The notes under the pieces: model-generated
What the model saw: the letters and a program-made list of their open reading frames with translations, nothing else
Database searches by the model: none
Told to the model about the DNA's origin: nothing
Made by a program: the position numbers and the translations under genes
From: Pyrinomonadaceae bacterium
Lineage (GTDB): Bacteria; Acidobacteriota; Blastocatellia; Pyrinomonadales; Pyrinomonadaceae
Direction of reading: 5' to 3'
Length of the DNA: 53,501 bases
NCBI GenBank assembly: GCA_014534425.1
Contig: JACVRN010000025.1
Location: forward strand, 1-53,501
In this document: positions 42,417-51,508 of the stretch, one piece after another
Numbering within the stretch: position 1 is the first letter of the stretch
Layout of the letters: the number at the start of each line of letters is the position of its first letter

Positions 42417-43418
42417 TCACATCACGGCGATGATGGCTTCGGCAAACTCTGCTGTCTTGGACTCGCCGCCTATGTCGCGTGTTCGGACTCGTCCTTCTTC
42501 AAAGACCTTGAGCATTGCTTTCTCTATCTTCTCGGCAGGCTCGCGCTCGCCCAGGTGTCTGAGCATGAGGATGGCGGATTGAAGGAGCGCTGTGGGGTTG
42601 GCTATGCCCTGGCCCGCTATGTCGGGCGCGGAGCCGTGCACGGCTTCAAAGACCGCGCCAAGCTCGCCAATGTTTGCACCCGGAACAAGCCCCAGACCGC
42701 CTATGAGTCCGGCGCACAAATCCGACACGATGTCGCCATAGAGATTTTCCAGCAGCATGATGTCGAACTGTTCGGGGCGCATGACCAGTTGCATGCAGGC
42801 GTTGTCAACTATCTTGTCGTCGGCCTCTATCTCAGGGTAATCACGCGCGACGTTGCGGAAGCATTCGAGGAAGAGGCCGTCCGACAGCTTCATGATGTTG
42901 GCCTTGTGCACAGCCGTAACTTTCTTTCGGCCTTCGCGGCGCGCGTAATCAAAGGCGAAGCGCGCGATTCTGGTCGAAGCCTTCTCTGTGATTATCTTCA
43001 GGCTTTCGACTACGCCGGGGACGACGACGTGCTCTATGCCACTGTAGAGGTCTTCCGTGTTCTCGCGCACGACCACCAGGTCAAGCTCAGGATAGCGCGA
43101 AGGAATATTCGGAAGCGCACGCACGGGCCGCAGGTTTGCGTAAAGGTCTAGCGCTTTGCGAAGGCCGACGTTGACGGAAGTAAAGCCTTTGCCGACGGGC
43201 GTGGTGATTGGGCCTTTGAGCGCTACGCGGTTTCGCTTGATTGATTCCAGTAGCTCCTGTGGCAGCGTGTCGCCGAACTTTTCCAGCGCCTGCGCGCCCG
43301 CGTAATGCGTCTCCCATTCAACCTGCGCGCCGGATGCTTCGACAATCTGCACGACCGCCGCAGAGACTTCAGGCCCGATGCCGTCCCCTGGGATGAGTGT
43401 GATAGTATGTTTTGTCAT
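42417..43418 (-). CDS. NAD-dependent isocitrate/isopropylmalate dehydrogenase family
   Basis: 333 residues from ATG 43418 (a TTG two codons upstream is less likely). The start TKHTITLIPGDGIGPEV, the motif VVRENTEDLYSGIEHVVVPG and KVTAVHKANIMKLSDGLFLE, plus FEAVHGSAPDIAGQGIANPTALL, mark a decarboxylating beta-hydroxyacid dehydrogenase. The NTED(L)YSGIEH form fits NAD-dependent isocitrate dehydrogenase better than LeuB. It would oxidise isocitrate to 2-oxoglutarate in the TCA cycle. Homoisocitrate dehydrogenase is a less likely alternative. Confidence 0.88.
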   Translation of the reverse strand: MTKHTITLIPGDGIGPEVSAAVVQIVEASGAQVEWETHYAGAQALEKFGDTLPQELLESIKRNRVALKGPITTPVGKGFTSVNVGLRKALDLYANLRPVRALPNIPSRYPELDLVVVRENTEDLYSGIEHVVVPGVVESLKIITEKASTRIARFAFDYARREGRKKVTAVHKANIMKLSDGLFLECFRNVARDYPEIEADDKIVDNACMQLVMRPEQFDIMLLENLYGDIVSDLCAGLIGGLGLVPGANIGELGAVFEAVHGSAPDIAGQGIANPTALLQSAILMLRHLGEREPAEKIEKAMLKVFEEGRVRTRDIGGESKTAEFAEAIIAVM

Positions 43419-43419
43419 A

Positions 43420-43493
43420 AGCAATTAGCCTTCGGCAATCAGCAGACAGCAATCAATTCAAGGCTGAAGGCTGATCGCTGACTGCTAATTGCT
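43420..43493. repeat. AGCAATTAGC intergenic palindrome
   Basis: AGCAATTAGC (43420-43429) and GCTAATTGCT (43484-43493) are perfect arms. The interior has shorter CAATCAGC/GCTGATCG words. It fills the gap between divergent dehydrogenase and oxidase genes, so both promoters may overlap it. Confidence 0.65.
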
Positions 43494-43531
43494 CTTGGAA
43501 TGTGTTGCATCATACCAACAACCGACCAGCA

Positions 43532-44689
43532 ATGCTAAACGTGGAAGAGCAAAAGGGCGTTAAGACGGCGGACGTAGTCATAGTCGGCGGCGGTGTCGTG
43601 GGCCTCGCCGTTGCGCGTGCCCTAGCGCACGCACGCGCCGGTCGCATAGCTCTGGTCGAGCGCGGGCAACTCGGCATGGAAGCCTCGCACGCAGCCGGAG
43701 GAATGCTCGCGGCGCAGGCCGAATGCGACCGCGCGGACGCTTTTCTGGACTTGGCATGCGCGAGCCGCGACCTCTACCCCGCGCTGGCCGAAGCTCTCCT
43801 GGAAGAGACGGGCATCAACATAGAGCTTGAGCGCACGGGCACGCTTTATCTTTCTTTCACGGATGAGGACGAGCGCGAGACCTCGCATCGTTACGAGTGG
43901 CAAACTGCCGCCGGGCTTGCGGTCGAGCGATTGACGGCGTATGAAGCGCGCGAGTTGGAGCCTTTCATCTCTCAGACGTTGAGAAGCGCGCTTCGCTTCC
44001 CTCTGGACTGGCAGGTAGAGAATCGCAGGCTCGTAGCGGCCCTTGCGACATCAGCAGCTAAGCTCGGCGTGCGTCTTCTGACGGGCACGAACGTCGAATC
44101 GCTTTTGATTGAGCGCGGGCGCGTCCGTGGAGTCGAAACATCTCGCGGGCGAATAGATGCCGGAGCGGTCGTCATAGCCGGTGGCGCGTGGGCCTCTTCT
44201 CTGATGACGGAAGGCGCGGGCGCGATTCAGATAGAGCCTGTGCGCGGGCAGATGTTATGCTTCGATGCTCGCGCTCTGGCGGCGCGGCACGTTATTTACA
44301 GCCCGCGCGGTTATCTTGTGCCGCGCATGGACGGGCGGCTCCTCGCAGGCTCTACTACGGAGCGCGCAGGGTTTGACAAGCGCGTGACCGTAGAGGGCGC
44401 GCACACTATTCTGACGCACGCTCTTGAGATTGCGCCCCGTGTCGGAAGACTCTCGCTCGTCGATGCGTGGTCGGGGTTGCGGCCACGCGTGGCGGACGAC
44501 CTGCCCGTGCTAGGCGCTTCAACACAAACGCGCGGACTCTTCTACGGCGTGGGACACTATCGCAACGGCATCCTGCTCGCGCCCATTACCGGAGAGTTAA
44601 TCGCGGAAGAGATGATGAGCGGCACAGCTTCGCCTTTGATGAAGCCCTTTACGCTCGAACGCTTTCATCACGCGGGCGTTCACTCTTAA
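43532..44689 (+). CDS. thiO: FAD-dependent glycine oxidase ThiO-like
   Basis: 385 residues from ATG 43532; GTG 43502 is an in-frame alternative, and neither has a clear ribosome site. The FAD motif VVIVGGGVVGLAVARAL is near the N-terminus, followed by GMEASHAAGGMLAAQ, which is typical of ThiO/DadA-type amine oxidases. The C-terminal GVGHYRNGILLAPITGELIAE is the second FAD contact. ThiO oxidises glycine to the imine used for the thiazole ring of thiamine. No other thi gene is present, so a different amine substrate remains possible. Confidence 0.87.
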   Translation: MLNVEEQKGVKTADVVIVGGGVVGLAVARALAHARAGRIALVERGQLGMEASHAAGGMLAAQAECDRADAFLDLACASRDLYPALAEALLEETGINIELERTGTLYLSFTDEDERETSHRYEWQTAAGLAVERLTAYEARELEPFISQTLRSALRFPLDWQVENRRLVAALATSAAKLGVRLLTGTNVESLLIERGRVRGVETSRGRIDAGAVVIAGGAWASSLMTEGAGAIQIEPVRGQMLCFDARALAARHVIYSPRGYLVPRMDGRLLAGSTTERAGFDKRVTVEGAHTILTHALEIAPRVGRLSLVDAWSGLRPRVADDLPVLGASTQTRGLFYGVGHYRNGILLAPITGELIAEEMMSGTASPLMKPFTLERFHHAGVHS

Positions 44690-44700
44690 GCGTGTGGGAA

Positions 44701-46050
44701 ATGTTTATGAGACGTAGTTCCTCATACTTAATAGCGCTTCTTTTGTGCGCGTGCGTTTCAGCGCCGCTCCTGGTGCGCGCTCAATCGGGCCGTGTCGCGC
44801 CTGAAAAGACGGAAGCGCCCGCTTCGACCGATACGCGCACCGCCTCCGCGCTTTATGAAGAGGTTGAAAAGTACGTGCGCGAGAAGTTCGAGCAGTTCAA
44901 CCGGGAGCGCGTTCCTTACAGTAAAGAACTGGCGGCTGAAACTTTCGCGGAGCAACGCGCTATGGCCGCGCGTTACGCAAAGCTTCTGGCCGAGCGCAAG
45001 ACTCTGGCGGGCGACGACCTCTTTTATCTTGCGATGCTCTATCGTCTTGCCGCTAACACGGACGAAGCGCGCGAGGCTTTTAAGCGTTACCTGGACACGA
45101 AGCCTGCAAGCCCAAGCGAGCACGCGCAGACGGCCCGCATAGAACTCATAGCGCTCGCAGCCGAAATGGAGATGCTCGATGAAGCAGAACAGGCGCGTGC
45201 TGACTACTTAAAGAACCAGCCGCAGCAACCGGAAGGTCGACTGCTGGCGGCATCGGTCATGGCCTCCGCTTATCGTCAGGCCAAAAAGTATGACCTTGCC
45301 CTGGAGCGCGGGCGCGAAGCCCTTGAGCTTCTAAAAACGCTCCCAGCGCCGAAGCAGGAGGACAAAAGCGAGCGCGTTGAGTCTATAAAAACGGTCGCTG
45401 CCCTGCTGGTTCAGCTTTACACCTTAAAGAACAAGCCGGATGAAGCGAAAGCGGTTGTCGAAGATTTACGCGCGCTGAGCTTTGAGTTGCCGTCGCCCGC
45501 GCTCTTCAGACAATCCGAGCGCATGGCCGCCTCGCTCGGAATCGAAGAGCGCGACTTGAAGACGGACAGAGCTTCGAGCGCAAAGTCACTGCCTCTGCCG
45601 CCGGAGATTGTCGCCTCGGAATGGATAGACCAGAAGCCAGTCAAGCTCGCAGACCTGCGAGGTCGTGTAGTGCTACTGGATTTCTGGGCGCACTGGTGCG
45701 GCCCGTGCATCAGCACTTTTCCGACCTTGAGAGAATGGCATGATAAGTATAAAGAGAAGGGCCTTGTGATTCTCGGCATGACGAACTATTTCGGAGAGGC
45801 CGAAGGCCGTGAGTTGACGCCCGCCGAAGAGCTTGATTACCTGCGCCGTTTCAAGAAGAGATTCCGCCTGCCCTACGGCTTCGCCATTTCGGAAACGGAC
45901 GACAACGACATTAACTACGGCATAGCATCCATCCCCACGACCTTTCTCATAGACCGTCGCGGCCACGTCCGGCTTATCTCGCTCGGCGCGAGTCGCTCGG
46001 AAGAGAAAGAAATAGAAGCCATGATAAAACGGCTGCTCGATGAAAAGTGA
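44701..46050 (+). CDS. TPR-containing TlpA-like thioredoxin protein 1
   Basis: 449 residues from ATG 44701; the open frame upstream overlaps thiO and is not used. Signal peptide MFMRRSSSYLIALLLCACVSA. A helical TPR-like region covers about 40-290. The C-terminal 150 residues are a TlpA/ResA thioredoxin with LDFWAHWCGPC (Cys333, Cys336), the cis-Pro segment SIPTTFLIDRRG and GMTNYFGEAEGRELTP. It would be anchored or secreted outside the cytoplasm and reduce disulfides, perhaps for cytochrome c or for surface proteins. It is paralogous to the next gene. Confidence 0.9.
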   Translation: MFMRRSSSYLIALLLCACVSAPLLVRAQSGRVAPEKTEAPASTDTRTASALYEEVEKYVREKFEQFNRERVPYSKELAAETFAEQRAMAARYAKLLAERKTLAGDDLFYLAMLYRLAANTDEAREAFKRYLDTKPASPSEHAQTARIELIALAAEMEMLDEAEQARADYLKNQPQQPEGRLLAASVMASAYRQAKKYDLALERGREALELLKTLPAPKQEDKSERVESIKTVAALLVQLYTLKNKPDEAKAVVEDLRALSFELPSPALFRQSERMAASLGIEERDLKTDRASSAKSLPLPPEIVASEWIDQKPVKLADLRGRVVLLDFWAHWCGPCISTFPTLREWHDKYKEKGLVILGMTNYFGEAEGRELTPAEELDYLRRFKKRFRLPYGFAISETDDNDINYGIASIPTTFLIDRRGHVRLISLGASRSEEKEIEAMIKRLLDEK

Positions 46051-46079
46051 AAACTGTTCTTAAGGAGAGAATCGTTTCT

Positions 46080-47477
46080 GTGAAACTCGTTGTGATTTTT
46101 GTGTTCGCTCTTCTGTTTCCCGCTCAGCTTCTGGCGCAGGGCGAGCGCACGCAGCTTGCCGGGCCGCAGGTGAAGACTGTGACGGCGGCTATGCTTTATG
46201 AAGAAGCGGCTAACTATTCGTCAAAGAAGTTTCAGGAGTTCGCGCAGAAGAAGATTGAGTTCAATAAGAATCTGCTGGAGCAGACTTTGAAGGAGCAGCG
46301 CGAGTTGTCTGCGCGAAACGCCGCGACGTTGGCCGCGCGCACTTTGTCGGGCGACGACCTCTTTTATCTTGGGATGCTCTATAACCTTGCGGAAAACGGC
46401 GCGGCCTCGATTGACGCGCTGAAGCGTTATCTCGTCACGAAGCCTTCGGACGCCAAGCGCGCACAGGGCGCGCGTTACATACTGGCGCAGCTTGCAGCGA
46501 AGATGAAGCAATTCGATGAAGCGGAGCGCGCCCTCTCGGAATACGTCAAGAACGAGCCGCAGCTTGCGAGCGAGCGTTTCCGTATGGAGGACGCGCTGGC
46601 CCGCGCCCTTCTCAAAGAGAAGCAGGCCGAGCGCGCACTCGCGCACGCGGACGAGGCTTTCAAAGCCGCACGACTGGTCAAGCCTGCGGCTGCGAACTCT
46701 TCGAACGTTGACTACAGCCTCTACACTTCGGGCACGAATCTGGCGGACATTCTGCTTCAGTTGAAGAACACGGAGCGCGCAATGGCTGTGCTGGAAGAGT
46801 TGCGACAGATTGCGCTCAGCATTCCCAGCACTCGTCTTTACTTGGACGCGACCGAAAGGCTCGCCACGGTTCTCATCGACGCCGACCGCAAACCGGAAGC
46901 CATACGCATGCTCGAAGAGTCCATCAAGTACGTGACCACGAACGTCAAGGAACAGAAAGAGCAGAGCGGGCTTCTCTCCGCCTTGCAGTACAAGATGAAG
47001 CAGATGCAGCTTCGCGGCGAATTAGCGCCGGAGATTCTGGTCACGCGCTGGATAGACCAGAAGCCAGTCAAGCTGGCAGACCTTCGCGGGCAGGTTGTGC
47101 TGCTGGATTTCTGGGCGACGTGGTGCGGCCCGTGCATCGCAGCCTTTCCCTACTTAAAAGAGTGGCAGGAGAAGTACAAAGAGCGCGGGCTGGTCATCAT
47201 AGGTCTGACTCGCTACTACGGCTCTGGCGAAGGCCGCGACATGCTGCCTGACGAAGAGTTCGCCTTCCTTGAGAAGTTCAAGAAAGAACACCAGCTTCCC
47301 TACGGCATAGCCGTCGCAGAAGGCGGCGAGAATCACAACACCTACGCCGTGACGGGCATCCCTACAGCCGTCCTGATAGACCGCCAGGGCAAAGTCCGCC
47401 TCGTCACCACCGGCACAGGCTCCGGCAACGAAGCCCAGATAGCCGCCACGATTGAAAAGCTGCTTCAAGAGCAGTGA
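46080..47477 (+). CDS. TPR-containing TlpA-like thioredoxin protein 2
   Basis: 465 residues from GTG 46080, chosen because AAGGAGAG lies 10 bases upstream and the signal peptide MKLVVIFVFALLFPAQLLAQ begins there; a longer GTG start at 46047 would overlap the previous stop. Layout as in the preceding gene: helical repeats, then a TlpA domain with LDFWATWCGPC (Cys349, Cys352) and GIPTAVLIDRQG. The proteins share LSGDDLFYL/AGDDLFYL, WIDQKPVKLADLRG and other blocks, so they arose by tandem duplication. They lie in one operon. Confidence 0.9.
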   Translation: MKLVVIFVFALLFPAQLLAQGERTQLAGPQVKTVTAAMLYEEAANYSSKKFQEFAQKKIEFNKNLLEQTLKEQRELSARNAATLAARTLSGDDLFYLGMLYNLAENGAASIDALKRYLVTKPSDAKRAQGARYILAQLAAKMKQFDEAERALSEYVKNEPQLASERFRMEDALARALLKEKQAERALAHADEAFKAARLVKPAAANSSNVDYSLYTSGTNLADILLQLKNTERAMAVLEELRQIALSIPSTRLYLDATERLATVLIDADRKPEAIRMLEESIKYVTTNVKEQKEQSGLLSALQYKMKQMQLRGELAPEILVTRWIDQKPVKLADLRGQVVLLDFWATWCGPCIAAFPYLKEWQEKYKERGLVIIGLTRYYGSGEGRDMLPDEEFAFLEKFKKEHQLPYGIAVAEGGENHNTYAVTGIPTAVLIDRQGKVRLVTTGTGSGNEAQIAATIEKLLQEQ

Positions 47478-47534
47478 AAGAACAGTTTTCAGTTTTCAGC
47501 AAAGACAATTTGCTTTTACTGAAAACTTGCCTTT

Positions 47535-48023
47535 ATGCGTTTCTTCATTTATCGCATTCATACCTGGTTGGGGTTGATTATGGCGCTGCCGGTTCTGGCG
47601 TGGGCGTCTAGCGGGCTGCTGTATGCGTGGCCGGAGGCGGTGGAAGGCGGCAAGGTTGAGCGGATTGATTCGTCGCGCGTGCGTGTTGGCGCTGAGGATG
47701 CTTTGAAGAGGGCGAACGAGTTTGCCGGAAGAGAGTTGCCAGCGACTGCTTTGACGCTCCTGATGCGAGAGGGTCGGCCCGTTTATCAGGTCGTGGGCGG
47801 AATGGGCGCGGACTCGCTTCTGGTCGATGCTGAAACGGGCGCTGTCATCAAGACTCCGCCGCCGGGCGCGGCGACAAGATATTTTCGCCAGGCACATTTC
47901 TACTTCTTCGCGGGCCGGTGGCAGGTTCCGCTACTCGTTCTCTTTTCCGCCCTCGCCTGCCTGTCCGCCCTCTCCGGCCTCTACCTAAACCTTTCATGGT
48001 GGAGACGAAAGAGGCGGAATTAA
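47535..48023 (+). CDS. PepSY-type membrane protein
   Basis: 162 residues. It opens with the PepSY-associated first helix, RFFIYRIHTWLGLIMALPVLAWASSGLLYAW. A periplasmic PepSY-like domain follows (about 38-115: ALKRANEF ... PVYQVVGG), then RQAHFYFFAGRWQVPLLVLFSALAC and a second helix ending in LSWWRRKRRN. Short PepSY-TM proteins often accompany iron uptake or ferric reduction, but no such gene is here; a link to the redox cluster is only positional. Confidence 0.82.
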   Translation: MRFFIYRIHTWLGLIMALPVLAWASSGLLYAWPEAVEGGKVERIDSSRVRVGAEDALKRANEFAGRELPATALTLLMREGRPVYQVVGGMGADSLLVDAETGAVIKTPPPGAATRYFRQAHFYFFAGRWQVPLLVLFSALACLSALSGLYLNLSWWRRKRRN

Positions 48024-48039
48024 CCGGATGGACAGGATA
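48018..48039. repeat. End fragment of the GGATGGACAGG palindromic repeat
   Basis: AATTAACCGGATGGACAGGA matches the ends of copies at 37813 and 40829. It overlaps the stop codon of the PepSY gene; the other half is missing. Confidence 0.55.
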
Positions 48040-48174
48040 GATTTGAATCTCGCCTTTGTCAGAAGGCATTCGCGGGAATCCTCTGCTATACTTGGCATCC
48101 TCGGTTTTTCCTTGAAGGAAAAACAGAACGCTGACGCGCCGTTTAGGCATCAGAGAAAATCATCTGGAAGGCTT

Positions 48175-49413
48175 ATGGAAGGCTCTAACCTTACTATCAC
48201 AATAGCATTTCTGGCGGGGCTGGCATCATTTCTTTCGCCCTGCGTGCTGCCGCTTGTCCCAGGCTACGTCTCCTTGATTTCAGGCGTCAGCATAGACCGT
48301 TTGAAGGGCGAAGACGGCTCGCGCTCTTCGGCCTTGAGCGCGGTCATCATCAATTCGCTGGCCTTCAACGTCGGCCTTTCGATGATCTTCATTAGCTTGG
48401 GCGCGGCGGCGGGCTTTCTTGGCGCATCCATTCTCAACAACATCTGGCTCCGCATAATAGGCGGCGTTGTCATCATAGCCTTCGGCCTTCAGTTGATGGG
48501 CGTGCTGAAAATCACCGCGCTCTACAAAGACACGCGCTTCTTCTCGCAGCAGAAGCCGCGCGGCGTCTTCGGCTCTTTCACACTGGGCTTAGCGTTTGCA
48601 GCCGGATGGACGCCCTGCATAGGCCCAATCCTCGGCGGCATCATAGGGCTTGCCGCAACGAGCGGCGGCTGGCGAAGCGGTCTCGTGCTCTCTTCGTTTT
48701 ATGCCATGGGCCTTGCGGTTCCCTTTCTGCTGACGGGCCTGGGCATCAACCAGTTTCTAGGCTTCTATTCAAAATTCCGCAGGCACCTGCACAAAGTTGA
48801 GGTCGCTTCCGGCACTATACTTATCATCATAGGGCTGGTGGTGGCCTTCGGTCTGACAACCCGGCTCAATAGCTCTACGCTCGCGGGCCTTGTCCCCAAC
48901 TTGGAGAAATGGGTCGCGGAAAAAGCAAAGGGCAATGGCGGCCCGGAGGTTAAGCCTCCGCCTACGGTCGATGCGAACGCGACCTTTGCTCCAGACTTTG
49001 AGTTGAAGACGGTTGACGGCAAGCCGTTTCGCTTGAGCGAGCTTAAAGGCAAGGTGGTTGTGCTGAACTTCTGGGCGACGTGGTGTATTCCGTGCCGCGA
49101 AGAGATTCCCGAATTGAACGCCATGCAGCGCGAGCTTGGCCCCAAAGGCTTGACCATCATAGGCCCATCCTGGGACGACAGCGCCGAAGGGATACGCGAG
49201 TTTCAGGGCGACATCAAGCAGGAGTACACTGTGCTCATAGGCGGCGAGACGGTGCAGGAAAAGTTCGGCGGCATCCCCAGCCTTCCGACCACTTTCATCA
49301 TCGACCGCGAGGGCCGCATTCGCCAAAAGATTATAGGCGCACGCGACCGCGAAGGCTTCGAAAAAGAGATTAAGCCTCTGCTCGAAGAAGCGGGCGCGAC
49401 GGCACAAAAATAG
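48175..49413 (+). CDS. CcdA-TlpA fusion: membrane electron carrier with periplasmic thioredoxin
   Basis: 412 residues from ATG 48175 (GGAAGG upstream); the frame reaching back to 48028 is not preferred. Six helices of CcdA/DsbD type have the two Cys-Pro motifs FLSPCVLPLVPGY and AAGWTPCIGPILGG. A short linker near 270 leads to a TlpA/ResA domain with FWATWCIPCREE (Cys304, Cys307) and SLPTTFIIDREG. CcdA moves electrons from cytoplasmic thioredoxin to the outside, so the fusion would feed its own thioredoxin and possibly those encoded at 44701 and 46080. Confidence 0.93.
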   Translation: MEGSNLTITIAFLAGLASFLSPCVLPLVPGYVSLISGVSIDRLKGEDGSRSSALSAVIINSLAFNVGLSMIFISLGAAAGFLGASILNNIWLRIIGGVVIIAFGLQLMGVLKITALYKDTRFFSQQKPRGVFGSFTLGLAFAAGWTPCIGPILGGIIGLAATSGGWRSGLVLSSFYAMGLAVPFLLTGLGINQFLGFYSKFRRHLHKVEVASGTILIIIGLVVAFGLTTRLNSSTLAGLVPNLEKWVAEKAKGNGGPEVKPPPTVDANATFAPDFELKTVDGKPFRLSELKGKVVVLNFWATWCIPCREEIPELNAMQRELGPKGLTIIGPSWDDSAEGIREFQGDIKQEYTVLIGGETVQEKFGGIPSLPTTFIIDREGRIRQKIIGARDREGFEKEIKPLLEEAGATAQK

Positions 49414-49473
49414 TTATTAGAGGTTAGAAAGAAAAACAATCACTGGCCTCTCTGCTTTCTAGGAGTACCGGTT

Positions 49474-50106
49474 ATGACAAAACTTTTCACACTACTTCTG
49501 GCGCTCGTCTTCACGCTCGCGCTCGTACCGAAGGCTGCGGTTCACGCGCAGGAGAACCACGAGTACGCGCCTATTCAGGAGAAGAGCATCGGCTACAAGG
49601 ACTGGACTTATAAGAGCCTGAAGGACGACAAGTCTATCAACCTGCGCGAGTGGGCAAAGGACAAGAAGCTTGTGCTGGTCGTCTACTTCGCGCCCTGGTG
49701 TCCCAACTGGCGATACGAAGCGCCGGTCGTCGCCCGCCTTTATGAGAAGTACAAAGCGCAGGGCTTCGAGGTCGTAGGCATCAGCGAGTACGGCTCGCGC
49801 GACGACGTGAAGAATTTCTTTGGTGAAAAGGGCGCGCCCTACTTGGTCGTCTCCGAATCGGAAGCGCGCGATGCGCGCGACAAGACTTCGCACTACACCT
49901 ATCGACAGGCATCCGGCGATACGCGCAAGTGGGGTTCGCCCTACAACATCTTTCTTGAGCCAATGAAGCTCTCAAAATCCGGCGACGTGCTCACGGAAAA
50001 AGCCTGGACTGTCAACGGCGAACTCGTAGAAGCCGAGGCCGACAAGTTCATCAGCACGCACCTCCTGGGCGCTATCACCCTCAAAGCCGTCTCGCCCTGC
50101 CAATAA
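49474..50106 (+). CDS. Secreted redoxin with single active-site cysteine
   Basis: 210 residues, with AGGAG eight bases before the ATG. Signal peptide MTKLFTLLLALVFTLALVP. The thioredoxin-fold core VLVVYFAPWCPNWRYEAPVV has WCPNW at about 75-79 in place of WCxxC, so the resolving cysteine is lost; only one other cysteine is present, near the C-terminus (SPCQ). Such a protein could form mixed disulfides or bind partners but not cycle as a normal reductase. It follows the CcdA-TlpA fusion by 60 bases. Confidence 0.85.
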   Translation: MTKLFTLLLALVFTLALVPKAAVHAQENHEYAPIQEKSIGYKDWTYKSLKDDKSINLREWAKDKKLVLVVYFAPWCPNWRYEAPVVARLYEKYKAQGFEVVGISEYGSRDDVKNFFGEKGAPYLVVSESEARDARDKTSHYTYRQASGDTRKWGSPYNIFLEPMKLSKSGDVLTEKAWTVNGELVEAEADKFISTHLLGAITLKAVSPCQ

Positions 50107-50134
50107 AAGATTCAAGTCCCAGGTTCCAGGTTTC

Positions 50135-50172
50135 AAGTCCCAAGTCAAAAAACTTTCTTTGACTTGGGACTT
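50135..50172. repeat. Hairpin repeat AAGTCCCAAGTC
   Basis: AAGTCCCAAGTCAAA (50135-50149) and TTTGACTTGGGACTT (50158-50172) form a perfect 15-bp stem between the redoxin and nagA genes. Extra degenerate copies of AAGTCCCA lie on the left. Termination is possible. Confidence 0.65.
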
Positions 50173-50200
50173 TGGACTTCTACCCCTGATAATAAACGCG

Positions 50201-51400
50201 ATGCTTAATCCCGCAACAGAGTCTTTGCTGATTGAAGGCGCTAGCGTTGTTACGCCTTCAGGGACAAAGCAAGGCTTGAGTCTTTTCATAGAAGGCGGTC
50301 GCATCAAGCGCATCTTCTCTTCTAAAGAGAGCGCGCCGCCGAACGCTGGTAAAGTGTTCGCGCTCGATGGTCTCACTCTCTTTCCCGGTTTCATAGACAT
50401 ACACATGCACGGCGCTGTGGGCATTGACGTGATGGAGGCGAGCGCCGAATACCTGCACAGGATTGGGAGATACCTTTCGGCCAACGGCGTCACGGCCTGG
50501 CTTCCGACGATTGTGCCTGCGCCGGATAAAGATTACAGAAGCGTTGCTCAGTCCGTAGAACAGCTTATCTCTAAGCATAATGAGCGAGCGCCCGTTGCAC
50601 GCGCGCTCGGCTTACACTACGAAGGCCCGTTCGTCAACGATGAGCAATGCGGCGCGCTAAGGAGCGTCTTCTTTCGCACCTTCAATAACGCGTCCGACCT
50701 GCGTAAGCTGGCCGTTCTGAAAGCGGAGGGCGCGCGTCACATGATGACGCTTGCGCCCGAGATAGACGGCGGGCTGGAGCTTGTGCAGGAGTTGAAGCGG
50801 CGCGGGTGGATTGCTTCCATAGGTCACACTCGCGCGCCCGTTGAGATTCTTGAGCGCGCATTCAAAGCGGGTGCTCGTCACATGACACATTTCTTCAATG
50901 GCATGCCCGCTCTTCATCATCGCGCGCCCGGCCCCGTAGGATGGGGACTCGCTCACGAAGAGGTGACGTGCGACGTGATAGCGGACGCCGTGCACGTAGA
51001 TCCTTTGGCCCTGCGGCTTCTGCTTCGCGCTAAAGGCGCAGAGCGCGTCTCTTTAATCAGCGATTCGGTCGCGCCCACCGGCCAAGGCGACGGCCAGTTT
51101 CAATTCTGGAATGAAACCATCACCGTCAAAGACGGGCGCACGCAGAACAAGAGCGGCCACATAGCAGGCTCCGTCATCAATCTGAGCGACGCCGTACGAA
51201 CCATGCGCGGCCTTGGAGTCTCTGCGAACGACATAGCGCTCATGGCCTCGCGTAATCCTGCGAGACTGCTCGTCCTGGAAGATGACTGCGGGACGATTGA
51301 AGAAGGAAAGCGCGCAGACCTGGTAGCGCTCTCCAAAGATTACAGCGTGAGAATGACCATCATCGGCGGTCGCATAGCATTTGAACAAATGAGTCAATAA
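50201..51400 (+). CDS. nagA: N-acetylglucosamine-6-phosphate deacetylase
   Basis: 399 residues from ATG 50201; an earlier in-frame start at 50159 lies in the repeat. Metal-binding motif HxH in FPGFIDIHMHGAVG, then LGLHYEGPFVN (metal ligand Glu), SIGHTRAPVEI, THFFNGMPALHHR and the active-site SDSVAPTGQGDG, all as in NagA. It removes acetate from GlcNAc-6-phosphate, giving glucosamine-6-phosphate for glycolysis or for wall sugar recycling. No nagB or transporter lies beside it. Confidence 0.93.
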   Translation: MLNPATESLLIEGASVVTPSGTKQGLSLFIEGGRIKRIFSSKESAPPNAGKVFALDGLTLFPGFIDIHMHGAVGIDVMEASAEYLHRIGRYLSANGVTAWLPTIVPAPDKDYRSVAQSVEQLISKHNERAPVARALGLHYEGPFVNDEQCGALRSVFFRTFNNASDLRKLAVLKAEGARHMMTLAPEIDGGLELVQELKRRGWIASIGHTRAPVEILERAFKAGARHMTHFFNGMPALHHRAPGPVGWGLAHEEVTCDVIADAVHVDPLALRLLLRAKGAERVSLISDSVAPTGQGDGQFQFWNETITVKDGRTQNKSGHIAGSVINLSDAVRTMRGLGVSANDIALMASRNPARLLVLEDDCGTIEEGKRADLVALSKDYSVRMTIIGGRIAFEQMSQ

Positions 51401-51508
51401 GGTTGTAGCTCCCGCGAGCGGTGGGTTATTCTTTCTCACTATCAGAAAAGAAAAGAGAGGGCGTGCGCCGCTTTCATAATCAAAGGCGCAGGCGGCAGTT
51501 GCGGTACG

